From the NCBI GenBank assembly GCA_050698355.1, contig JBOHBN010000139.1, positions 1-31,107 on the forward strand: 31,107 bases of DNA, given 5' to 3'. How positions within the stretch are numbered: position 1 is the first letter of the stretch; each line of letters begins with the position of its first letter. The notes beneath the pieces were generated by a model, which saw nothing but the letters and a program-made list of their open reading frames with translations, had not been told where the DNA came from and ran no database searches. This stretch comes from JBOHBN01 sp050698355 (GTDB lineage Bacteria; Actinomycetota; Actinomycetes; Streptosporangiales; WHST01). The position numbers were made by a program, and so were the translations under genes. Below, in pieces: positions 8,474 to 15,786 of this stretch.

Positions 8474-9427
8474 ATGATGCTCTACGCCGTCCGGCGCTTT
8501 GGGCAGTTCGTCCTTATGTTGTTCATCGCGTCGATGGTCATCTTCGCCGTGATCCAGAACGCCCCGGGTGACCCCGCGCGGATTCACCTTGGCATGTCGG
8601 CGACGCCAGAGCAGGTGGCACTGGAACGGGCCAAGCTGGGGTTGGACCAACCCCTCCCGGTGCGCTACGTCATATGGTTGTCCAACGCCGTACATTTCGA
8701 TCTCGGCCGGTCGTTTACCACGAGCACCGCGGTCACGACAGTGGTCGGGACCGCGTTCTGGTACACCTTCAGGCTGACAGTGCTGGCAACCGCGATCGCC
8801 CTTGTCGTCGGGCTCATCCTGGGCGTTATCGCAGCACTGAATCGGGGAAAGCGCATCGACACCGTAATCTCCGCAATCTCTGCCGCCGGTCTCTCGGTGC
8901 CCAGTTTTGCCCTGGGCACCATCTTCATCCTCATCCTTGCGGTACATTTCCGGCTGCTCCCACCATCCGGGGCCGGACTGCCCGGGCAGTCGCCGGTGCA
9001 GGCGCTCAAGTACGTGATCATGCCCGCCGTCACGTTGGCGATTCCAGAAAGTGCGGTTCTCACCCGGTTCGTGCGCGTCACCCTGGCCGAGGTGATGGGG
9101 CGGCCGTACATCCTCACGGCGCGTGCAAGAGGCCTGCGGTGGTGGACCGTCACGGGGACGCATGGACTGCGCAACGCGATGGTTCCCACCGTCACCATCG
9201 CCGGTATCCAGGTCGGGCGGCTACTCGCAGGTTCGGTGGTCACCGAAACCGTCTTCTCCTACCCAGGGATGGGTTACCTGACCATCCGCTCCATCCGCGC
9301 CCTGGACTATCCGGTCGTGGAAGGGTGCCTGCTGCTCGCGTCCGCCGTCTTTCTGATCTTGACCTTCGTCGTCGATCTCACCTACGGCGTACTCGACCCA
9401 CGCACCAGGCTGCGAGGCGCGCAATGA
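8474..9427 (+). CDS. ABC transporter permease, DppB family
   Basis: First membrane subunit of the peptide-type importer, 317 aa, with six hydrophobic segments. The N-terminus MMLYAVRRFGQFVLMLF and the segment FAVIQNAPGDPA are typical of DppB/OppB. The cytoplasmic EAA loop with TARARGLRWWTVTGTHGLRNA couples to the ATPases, and the C-terminus LDPRTRL is the usual family ending. The start is one of two adjacent ATG codons (8474, 8477), with only a weak GGTAG upstream. The stop overlaps the next ATG. Confidence 0.9.
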   Translation: MMLYAVRRFGQFVLMLFIASMVIFAVIQNAPGDPARIHLGMSATPEQVALERAKLGLDQPLPVRYVIWLSNAVHFDLGRSFTTSTAVTTVVGTAFWYTFRLTVLATAIALVVGLILGVIAALNRGKRIDTVISAISAAGLSVPSFALGTIFILILAVHFRLLPPSGAGLPGQSPVQALKYVIMPAVTLAIPESAVLTRFVRVTLAEVMGRPYILTARARGLRWWTVTGTHGLRNAMVPTVTIAGIQVGRLLAGSVVTETVFSYPGMGYLTIRSIRALDYPVVEGCLLLASAVFLILTFVVDLTYGVLDPRTRLRGAQ

Positions 9428-10299
9428 CCAATATTGCAGTGGCCGAGGCACCTGTCGCAGTCAGGAGCACCGGGCGCACGTGGACGGACACCCGCCTGGT
9501 CATCGGCGGCGTGGCCCTGATACTCCTCGTGTTGGCGGCGTCGCTTGCGCCGGTGATCGCCCCGTTCGACCCGGTCCAGCAGCACCTGGCGGACCGGCTC
9601 CTGGGCCCTTCATGGGGACAGCACCTGCTGGGCACCGACAACCTGGGGCGCGACCTGCTCAGCCGGTTGTTGTACGGGTTGCGCCCGTCCTTGGCCTCCG
9701 GCCTGTTATCGGTCGGCCTGGCTACGGTATCCGGGGTCGCGATTGGCGCACTCGCCGGGACGCTCGGCAGCTGGATCGACGCCGTGCTGAGTCGAGTCCT
9801 TGATCTGTTGATCGCCTGGCCGGCGATCTTTCTGGCCATCGGGCTCGTGCTGCTGTTCGGGTCCGGGGAGCGGCAGGTGGTCCTTGCCATCGGCCTCGCT
9901 GAGCTGCCGGTGTTCGCCCGCCTCATGCGCGCCATCGCACTACAAAGCGTCCAGAGCCCTCACGTCGAGGCGGCCCGGTCGATGGGTGCGTCGAGGTGGC
10001 GGATCATCCGTCGGCATATCCTGCCGTTCGCCGTGGCGCCGCTTGTCGTGCAGTTCGCGATATCCGCGCCGGTGGCGGTCGTAGCCCAGGCCTCGTTGAG
10101 CTACCTGGGGTTGGGCACCCAGCCCCCGCATCCCTCGCTCGGAGGGATCCTGAACGACGCACAGCAGACGCTGACGCAATCGGCATCGGGGGTGGTGTTC
10201 TCAGTGCTCACGATCGCCGTACTGGTCCTTGCCATGACCCTTATCGCCGACGGTCTTCAGAACATTCTCGACCCACACGGGCGGAGGGCAGTGCTGTGA
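9424..10299 (+). CDS. ABC transporter permease, DppC family
   Basis: Second membrane subunit, 291 aa. It has the DppC features: a cytoplasmic N-terminus followed by one membrane segment, the motif HLLGTDNLGRDLLSRLLYG, an EAA loop with EAARSMGASRWRIIRRHILP, and the ending NILDPHGRRAVL. The start ATG 9424 overlaps the DppB-type stop by ATGA; a longer in-frame reading upstream is antisense-like noise and was rejected. A TTA codon is at 9706-9708. It forms the channel with the preceding permease. Confidence 0.92.
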   Translation: MTNIAVAEAPVAVRSTGRTWTDTRLVIGGVALILLVLAASLAPVIAPFDPVQQHLADRLLGPSWGQHLLGTDNLGRDLLSRLLYGLRPSLASGLLSVGLATVSGVAIGALAGTLGSWIDAVLSRVLDLLIAWPAIFLAIGLVLLFGSGERQVVLAIGLAELPVFARLMRAIALQSVQSPHVEAARSMGASRWRIIRRHILPFAVAPLVVQFAISAPVAVVAQASLSYLGLGTQPPHPSLGGILNDAQQTLTQSASGVVFSVLTIAVLVLAMTLIADGLQNILDPHGRRAVL

Positions 10300-11288
10300 A
10301 TGCCGTCCTCCTCGAGGTGCGAAACCTCCATGTCTCCTTCGGTTCCGGCCCTGCCGAACGGGCAGCGGTCCGAGGAGTGTCGCTGTCGGTCGACCGTGGC
10401 GAGACCGTAGCGCTCGTCGGTGAGTCCGGATCGGGCAAGAGCCTGACCACGCTCGCGATCTTGAAGCTCACTCCTCCCGGGTCGCACATCTCCGCCGACG
10501 CCGTACGATTCGAGGGCGCGGAGATCTCGACCCTCTCCGAGCAGGAGTTGCGCGACATTCGCGGGCGCCGCATCGCGGTGGTGTTCCAAGACCCCATGTC
10601 ATCGCTCAACCCGGTGCTCACAGTCGGTCGCCAGATCAGGCAGGTCCTGCGTCGTCACCTCGGCATGCGCAGCGGGCCGGCACACCGACGCGCGGTAGAG
10701 CTGCTCGACCTGGTCGAGATCCCTGACCCTCGGCGCTGTGCGAGCCAGTTCCCCCACCAGCTGTCCGGTGGAATGCAGCAGCGGGCGATGATCGCCATAG
10801 CGCTCGCAGCTGAGCCGGTGCTGCTCATCGCTGATGAGCCCACAACGGCTCTCGACGTGACCTTGCAGGCCCAGGTGATGGAGCTGCTCGGCAGGCTACA
10901 GTCCGAGCTCGGCATGGCCATGCTGTTCATCTCCCACGACCTCAGCGTCGTCGGTGGTGTCGCGCATCGGGTCAACGTCATGTACGCGGGACGGATCGTG
11001 GAACGAGCCGACACCCATAGTCTGTTTCGCGAACCGTCGCATCCGTATACTCAGGGCCTCCTTCGAGTGGTCCGCGACCTGGAGTCGACGTCCACCGTCG
11101 ACCTGAGCCCGATCCCCGGCCACCCGCCGACCATCGGGACGCTTCCCGACGGGTGTCCCTTCGCTCCTCGCTGCCCGTTCGTGTTCGATCGATGCCGGGT
11201 CGAACGCCCGCGCATCCGGCCCGTCCACCAGAATCAGGCTGCAGCCTGCCACCTCGCTGGGCAGGACAGCATGGTGGAGACACCATGA
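10296..11288 (+). CDS. ABC transporter ATP-binding protein, DppD family
   Basis: First ATPase subunit, 330 aa. Walker A GESGSGKSL is at residues 42-50, the signature is LSGGMQQR and Walker B LLIADEPTTALD. The C-terminal oligopeptide/dipeptide ABC domain has the conserved cysteine pattern (CPFAPRCPFVFDRC, later a Cys before HLA). The GTG start at 10296 overlaps the DppC-type stop and has GGAGGG 7 nt upstream. It pairs with the next gene product as a heterodimer. Confidence 0.92.
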   Translation: MNAVLLEVRNLHVSFGSGPAERAAVRGVSLSVDRGETVALVGESGSGKSLTTLAILKLTPPGSHISADAVRFEGAEISTLSEQELRDIRGRRIAVVFQDPMSSLNPVLTVGRQIRQVLRRHLGMRSGPAHRRAVELLDLVEIPDPRRCASQFPHQLSGGMQQRAMIAIALAAEPVLLIADEPTTALDVTLQAQVMELLGRLQSELGMAMLFISHDLSVVGGVAHRVNVMYAGRIVERADTHSLFREPSHPYTQGLLRVVRDLESTSTVDLSPIPGHPPTIGTLPDGCPFAPRCPFVFDRCRVERPRIRPVHQNQAAACHLAGQDSMVETP

Positions 11289-12325
11289 CTGCAGGCAAAC
11301 CCGTACTGCTCGACGTCGAGGGCCTCGTCGTCGAGTTCAAGGGACCGCGTCAGCGCGGAAGTCTCAAACATGCCGTGGTGCATGCCGTCGACGGAGTGTC
11401 GCTGACTATCCAACACGGCGAAACGCTCGGCATCGTCGGCGAGTCCGGGTCGGGCAAGAGCACGACGGCGCGCGCCATACTCCGACTCGTCCCGGCGGTC
11501 TCGGGATCGATGAAATTCGAGGGTGTCGATGTCGCATCGGCGAAGGCCGGCGACCGGAGAGAACTGCTTGCTCGGGTCCAGATGGTCTTTCAGGATCCGT
11601 TCGGCAGCCTGAACGCGCGTATGAAGGTCGGTGATGGCATCCGGGAGCCGCTCGACATCCACCGTGTAGGTGACGGAGCATCTCGTCGACGAAGAGTCGC
11701 GGAGTTGCTCGACCTGGTCGGGCTGCCACCGGACGCGGTCGACAGATACCCGCACGAGTTCTCCGGTGGCCAGCGGCAACGGATCGGGATCGCCAGGGCT
11801 CTCGCCGTCGACCCGGCGCTGGTGATCTGCGACGAGCCTGTGGCCGCCCTGGATGTGAGCATTCAGGCGCAGATCCTGAAGCTGCTGAAAGACCTCCAGC
11901 GACGGATCGGCATGGCCTACCTGTTCATCGCTCACGACCTCAACGTGGTCAGACACATGGCACACCGCACGGCGGTGATGTATCTCGGTGCCATCGTCGA
12001 GGAAGGCCCCAGCGAGGCGCTGTTCCAGGCGCCGCGCCATCCCTACACGCGAGCGTTGGTCTCCGCAATCCCAACCGCGGACCCCGACACCGAAGGCAGC
12101 CGTGTCCTTCTCCATGGCGAGATCCCCAGTCCCACCGATCCGCCTACTGGCTGCAGGTTCCGAACACGATGCCCGTACGCTCAGGAACGTTGCGCCGTGG
12201 AGACCCCACAATTGCAGGCCGCCCGAGACGACGTGAACGTCGCCTGCCACTTCTGGCGGCAGATCGATGATGCCGAGAGCGAGCAACCCTCATACCCTGA
12301 AGGGAACCCTCTGCGTCAGTCCTAG
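11285..12325 (+). CDS. ABC transporter ATP-binding protein, DppF family
   Basis: Second ATPase, 346 aa. Walker A GESGSGKST is at residues 52-60, the signature is FSGGQRQR and Walker B VICDEPVAALD. It also ends in the Cys-containing oligopeptide-transporter domain (CRFRTRCPYAQERC). The start overlaps the previous stop (ATGA). The gene converges on the epimerase gene, and the two TAG stops share the tetranucleotide CTAG at 12322-12325, with no room for an intergenic terminator. Confidence 0.92.
   Translation: MTAGKPVLLDVEGLVVEFKGPRQRGSLKHAVVHAVDGVSLTIQHGETLGIVGESGSGKSTTARAILRLVPAVSGSMKFEGVDVASAKAGDRRELLARVQMVFQDPFGSLNARMKVGDGIREPLDIHRVGDGASRRRRVAELLDLVGLPPDAVDRYPHEFSGGQRQRIGIARALAVDPALVICDEPVAALDVSIQAQILKLLKDLQRRIGMAYLFIAHDLNVVRHMAHRTAVMYLGAIVEEGPSEALFQAPRHPYTRALVSAIPTADPDTEGSRVLLHGEIPSPTDPPTGCRFRTRCPYAQERCAVETPQLQAARDDVNVACHFWRQIDDAESEQPSYPEGNPLRQS
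12322..12325. other. Shared CTAG: overlapping stop codons of convergent genes
   Basis: The DppF-type gene ends TAG at 12323-12325 on the plus strand, and nanE ends TAG at 12322-12324 on the minus strand. The convergent genes overlap by 4 nt, and I see no hairpin within about 50 nt on either side. Confidence 0.85.
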
Positions 12326-13014
12326 GCGCTTTCGCCAGACGCTCGCTCCACCGAGCCCGCGAACCACTTCGCAATGCTGGTGGGGTGGGTAATGGCAGTA
12401 CCGACCACGACAGCGAACGCGCCCCTCTCGATTGCCGCGGCAGCCTGAGCGGGCGTGTGAATGCGGCCCTCAGCGATGACCGGGGTCTCCAGCCGATCGG
12501 CCATAGCAGAAACCAAGTCCTGGTCCGGGCCAGTCGTGCCTGGCCCGTCGCCTGTATAGCCCGCCAGCGTCGTCGCCACGACGTCCGCCCCGGCGGCAGC
12601 CGCCGCGACGCCATCAGCCAGGCAGGAACAGTCAGCCATCGCCAATGCGTCGGTCCTGCTGTGAACGGCGGTGATCGTGTCGACCAGAGCAGCGCCATCC
12701 GGACGGGGGCGTGTCGTACCGTCAACCGCAACGATGTCGGCCCCCGCGGCGGCGACGGCCAATGCGTGCTCAGCGGTCGGGGTGATGAACACCTCGTGCC
12801 CCTGGACCTTCCAGAGCCCGACCAGCGGCAGGCTGACGCACGCTCGGATCGCCGCGATCTCGTCCAGCCCCTGAGCCCGAATACCGGCCGCGCCACCGAT
12901 CGCAACGGCCTGCGCGACACTGGCCATCACCGTTGGGCTGTTCATGGGTTCTCCCGGGTAGGCCTGGCAGGACACCACCAGCCGTCCCCGAAGAGACTCG
13001 AGCAACCGACTCAT
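12322..13014 (-). CDS. nanE: N-acetylmannosamine-6-phosphate 2-epimerase (NanE)
   Basis: Converts ManNAc-6-P to GlcNAc-6-P, linking sialate breakdown to amino-sugar metabolism. It is 230 aa, the normal NanE length, and a TIM barrel. Family motifs are present in order: LVVSCQAYPGEPM near the N-terminus, GIRAQG, GLWKV with Lys69, DGTTRPRP, MADCS, TTLAGYT and VIAEGRI with Glu182. Lys69 and Glu182 match the catalytic Lys66/Glu180 of the Clostridium perfringens enzyme closely in position. ATG 13014 overlaps the kinase stop (ATGA). An upstream in-frame start would run deep into the kinase gene and was rejected. Confidence 0.93.
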   Translation of the reverse strand: MSRLLESLRGRLVVSCQAYPGEPMNSPTVMASVAQAVAIGGAAGIRAQGLDEIAAIRACVSLPLVGLWKVQGHEVFITPTAEHALAVAAAGADIVAVDGTTRPRPDGAALVDTITAVHSRTDALAMADCSCLADGVAAAAAGADVVATTLAGYTGDGPGTTGPDQDLVSAMADRLETPVIAEGRIHTPAQAAAAIERGAFAVVVGTAITHPTSIAKWFAGSVERASGESA

Positions 13015-13934
13015 AGCACGTCCCAGCAGAGTTTTGCCGCCCCTACGACGGCAGCACGCTTGCCGAGGGCAGCGGGACGGATAGGCGTGTCTGCAACAAG
13101 GCTGAGCACGGCCCGCTGCTCGGCGGCCCACATGGGCTCCCACCACAACGCCCCGGTTTCGGGAACCCCGCCGCCGACGAGTACGAGATGCGGCGACAGG
13201 ACGTTGACCATGCCGCCGATCGCGCTGCCGACAGCAGCTGCGCCCTCTTCCAATACCGCACGCGCGAGGAGATCGCCGGACTCGGCCCTGGTCACGACTT
13301 CGGCCAGGTCGGCGAGGCCATCACCGCCACGGTCGTCGTACGCGGACACCATCGCGGGCCCGGAAGCGATCGACTCCAAGTGGCCACGGCCTCCACAGGG
13401 GCATCGTCGGTCCCCGGCCTCCGGAGCGGGCAGGTGCCCGAGGTGGCCGGCAACCCACCGCCGGCCGTGCAGCACCTCCCCGCGCAACACGATAGAGCCC
13501 CCGATTCCCGTGCCGATCGCGACGAACAGCAGGCTTTCCACGGGTTTGTCGCTCCGCCACGCCTCACCCAGCGCGTGGGCGTGGATGTCATTGTCGACCG
13601 CTACTGGCACCGTGAGCTGGTCGGCGAGAGCCGCCCGGACGTTCGTACCCGTCCAGCCGGATATCGCGTCGGTCGAGGACAGCACCACCCCTTGGGACGG
13701 GTCGATCACGCCGCCACATCCAACTCCCGCGCCCACGAGAGACAGGGCGTCCCCCTTCGCCGACGCGACAAGCGCACGCACCAGTTCGACAGCGGCATGC
13801 AATACAGCCCTCGGGCCGGCCGCTGCCGGAGTGGGCACCTCGCACGGGGACGCTACGACCTCACCGCTCTCGTCGACCAGGCCGGCGGCGATGTTCGTGC
13901 CGCCGATGTCGACACCGGCGACGACGTCGGTCAT
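13011..13934 (-). CDS. nanK: ROK-family kinase, probable N-acetylmannosamine kinase (NanK)
   Basis: Phosphorylates ManNAc with ATP to ManNAc-6-P, 307 aa. The phosphate-binding DIGGTN is at residues 9-14, catalytic Asp116 is in VDNDIHAHALGE, and the ROK zinc region CPCGGRGHLE is at 178-187. The sugar-binding motif reads AGHLGH (162-167), whereas most ROK glucokinases have AGExGH; His in place of Glu is, as I recall, characteristic of bacterial NanK. The gene lies between the lyase (28 nt upstream) and the epimerase (4-nt overlap), exactly the pathway order. The Shine-Dalgarno sequence is weak (GGACGAG next to the ATG). Confidence 0.88.
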   Translation of the reverse strand: MTDVVAGVDIGGTNIAAGLVDESGEVVASPCEVPTPAAAGPRAVLHAAVELVRALVASAKGDALSLVGAGVGCGGVIDPSQGVVLSSTDAISGWTGTNVRAALADQLTVPVAVDNDIHAHALGEAWRSDKPVESLLFVAIGTGIGGSIVLRGEVLHGRRWVAGHLGHLPAPEAGDRRCPCGGRGHLESIASGPAMVSAYDDRGGDGLADLAEVVTRAESGDLLARAVLEEGAAAVGSAIGGMVNVLSPHLVLVGGGVPETGALWWEPMWAAEQRAVLSLVADTPIRPAALGKRAAVVGAAKLCWDVL

Positions 13935-13962
13935 CTCGTCCGGTCGCCTTGCCGACTCGGAT

Positions 13963-14892
13963 TCACAGCAGCCCCGCCGACTCCAGCGCGCGGGCCACCA
14001 GCTTCTGCTCCGGCTCGTCGAGTGTGTACATCGGCGTGCTCATCCGGTTGGACTCGATGATGCCGCGCTGGACGAGCCCACTCTTGAAGGCACCCACCCC
14101 AGCGGAGTTGGGCCCGGCCTCGTTGCTGTCGGCGATCTCGACGATCCTGAACAGCCGCGCCAAGCGGCTCTGTTCAGCCCGTGCCTGCTCCCACCGCCCC
14201 GCTCGTGCCGCGTCGTACAGCCGGATGTATCCGTGTGGGTCGAGGTTGCCCAATCCGGGGACGACGCCGTCCATACCGGCGATGAGCATCGCATCGACGA
14301 CGACCTCGTGACCGGTCAGGTGTGAGAAGGTGGGGTGGTCGGCGAGGGCCACCATCCTCATGCGCGCCCTCACATCGTCGCCGCTGGAATCCTTGATCCC
14401 GACGATGACATCTTCTTGTGCCAGCGACTTCAGGCCAGCAGCCGACAGCGCGCGCGGAACGCACACCGGTACGTCGTAGGCGAGCAGGGGCAGGTCCGTC
14501 GAGGCATGTATCCGCCGGAAGTGACTGGCGATCTCCGCCTCGCCGACCAAGGCATAGAAGGGTGCGGTCGCAACGATCGCGTCAGCGCCCGCCCGTACCG
14601 CGGCTCTCGCACGGTCGATCACCCGATTGGTTGCGGTCTCGATACAGCCGGCGAGCACAGGCACCTGTCCTGCGACCGTGCTCACGACAACGTCCAGCAC
14701 CTCGTCGCGCTGTTGATCGGTGAGGTAGACGCTCTCTCCCGAGCTGCCCAGCGCAAATACACCGTGTACGCCGGCGGTCAGCTCCCAGTTGACCAGCCGC
14801 GCCAACGACGGCCGGTCGACCTCCCCAGCTGCCGTCAACGGAGTGATCAGGGGTGGTATCACCCCAGAGAACATGGGCTTACGACTACTCAC
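13963..14892 (-). CDS. DapA/NanA-family aldolase, probable N-acetylneuraminate lyase
   Basis: Class I aldolase of the dihydrodipicolinate synthase superfamily, 309 aa. Tyr139 (in LAYDVP) and the Schiff-base Lys167 (in GIKDSSGD) are 28 residues apart, as Tyr137 and Lys165 are in E. coli NanA; GSSGE at 50-54 is the carboxylate-binding motif. Clustering with nanK and nanE makes cleavage of Neu5Ac to ManNAc and pyruvate the best role. One caution: the segment aligned with the sialate-binding GxDE of E. coli NanA reads TGHEVV, and KDSSGD is more typical of other keto-acid aldolases. The GTG start 14892 has GAGG 6 nt upstream; an alternative ATG is at 14874. Confidence 0.8.
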   Translation of the reverse strand: MSSRKPMFSGVIPPLITPLTAAGEVDRPSLARLVNWELTAGVHGVFALGSSGESVYLTDQQRDEVLDVVVSTVAGQVPVLAGCIETATNRVIDRARAAVRAGADAIVATAPFYALVGEAEIASHFRRIHASTDLPLLAYDVPVCVPRALSAAGLKSLAQEDVIVGIKDSSGDDVRARMRMVALADHPTFSHLTGHEVVVDAMLIAGMDGVVPGLGNLDPHGYIRLYDAARAGRWEQARAEQSRLARLFRIVEIADSNEAGPNSAGVGAFKSGLVQRGIIESNRMSTPMYTLDEPEQKLVARALESAGLL

Positions 14893-14982
14893 CGTGGTCC
14901 TCTCGGGTCCTCACCGGCACATATGACGTCCGATGTCTGATGCCTGTAGACTGCCAGAGTTGGAGCCGAAGGGCAAGGGAGC
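14893..14982. promoter_or_regulatory. Divergent promoter region between lyase and GntR genes
   Basis: A 90-nt gap from which nanA-nanK-nanE (left) and gntR (right) start. A rightward -10-like TAGACT lies at 14947-14952, and the operator-like site at 14920-14941 covers the place where its -35 would be. This fits autorepression and simultaneous control of the catabolic genes. Confidence 0.55.
14920..14941 (-). promoter_or_regulatory. Putative GntR operator between nanA-like and gntR genes
   Basis: Read on the minus strand, this 22-nt site matches the one at 6737-6758 at 19 of 22 positions, including an identical 11-nt block GACGTCATATG and an identical ATCA at the other end. The near-dyad is ACATC-G-GACGT. 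It is the only other copy I found in the window. Confidence 0.62.
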
Positions 14983-15729
14983 ATGGCCGAAATCGAGTCG
15001 CGTACCAGGCTTTCGAGCCGACCGAGCGTAGCTGACCAGATCAAGGATTACATGCTGCGCAAACGGCTACGTCCCGGCGAGTTGCTGCCAACCGAGTCGG
15101 AGCTGTGCGAGGCCGTCGGCGCAAGCAGATCCAGCGTTCGAGAGGCAATAAAGACCCTGCGGGCCCTCGACATAATTGAAGTAAGGCACGGACACGGGTC
15201 GTACGTGGGGCATATGTCACTCAACGCGCTCGTCGAGAGTCTGGCATTTCGTGGACTGCTCAGCCGTACGGACGACCACAGGGTTCTGTCGGAACTGGTA
15301 GAGGTGCGCCAGACGCTGACCCAAGGATTCGCCCGTCAGATCATCGAGACCATGACCGATGAGCGACGCGCGAGACTGGCAACGCTTGCTCGTAGCATGC
15401 AAAGCCGGGCTGCCGAGGGCGATGCATTCATCGAGGAAGACCGCGAATTCCACCTCACCCTCATGGAGCCGTTGGGCAATGAGCTGGTTATGCAACTCAC
15501 CGCCGCTTTCTGGGATGTGCAGGCCATCATCGCGCCCACGCTAGAAGCCACCGTGGCCGACGCCAGCCACACCGCCGACCTCCACATGAGCATCGTCGAG
15601 AGCACCACCAGCGGTGATAGCGACGCGCTGAGGTCCGCGATCGCTGCCCACTACACACCAGTCCGAAACCGCATCCGCGCCCTGTCGGACGGCGAGAGCC
15701 GAACGCATCAGCTGGGTTCCCACGCCTAG
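14983..15729 (+). CDS. GntR-family regulator with FCD domain (FadR/NanR type)
   Basis: DNA-binding transcription factor, 248 aa. A winged helix-turn-helix occupies about residues 12-75 (LRPGELLPTESELCEAVGAS, then SSVREAIKTLRAL and the wing HGHGSYVG). An all-helical FCD ligand-binding domain follows, with probable metal or ligand residues in EEDREFHLTL, a later DLHMSIV and AIAAHY. E. coli NanR, the sialic-acid regulator, is of the same class. It is transcribed divergently from the sialate lyase operon, and paired sites lie in front of both that operon and the transporter, so it probably represses both until a sialate intermediate binds. ATG 14983 has GGGAG upstream. Confidence 0.9.
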   Translation: MAEIESRTRLSSRPSVADQIKDYMLRKRLRPGELLPTESELCEAVGASRSSVREAIKTLRALDIIEVRHGHGSYVGHMSLNALVESLAFRGLLSRTDDHRVLSELVEVRQTLTQGFARQIIETMTDERRARLATLARSMQSRAAEGDAFIEEDREFHLTLMEPLGNELVMQLTAAFWDVQAIIAPTLEATVADASHTADLHMSIVESTTSGDSDALRSAIAAHYTPVRNRIRALSDGESRTHQLGSHA

Positions 15730-15786
15730 CGTGCAAAGTCATCGACGTGGCCCTCCGATACACCCAAAAGCACGAGGAGTGTGGCG

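Noticed and set aside
6790..12325. Dipeptide or nickel transporter
   Set aside because: The protein families fit, but the nan genes, the shared operator and known sialate transporters of the same class point to sialic acid. It is kept as an alternative only.
12385..14325. 646-codon plus-strand frame across nanE, nanK and nanA
   Set aside because: It spans three well-supported genes on the other strand, and its Ser/Thr/Arg/Pro-rich composition is typical of an antisense frame.
13963..14892. Housekeeping dihydrodipicolinate synthase for lysine synthesis
   Set aside because: Position in an operon with ManNAc kinase and epimerase and a GntR regulator favours a catabolic lyase.
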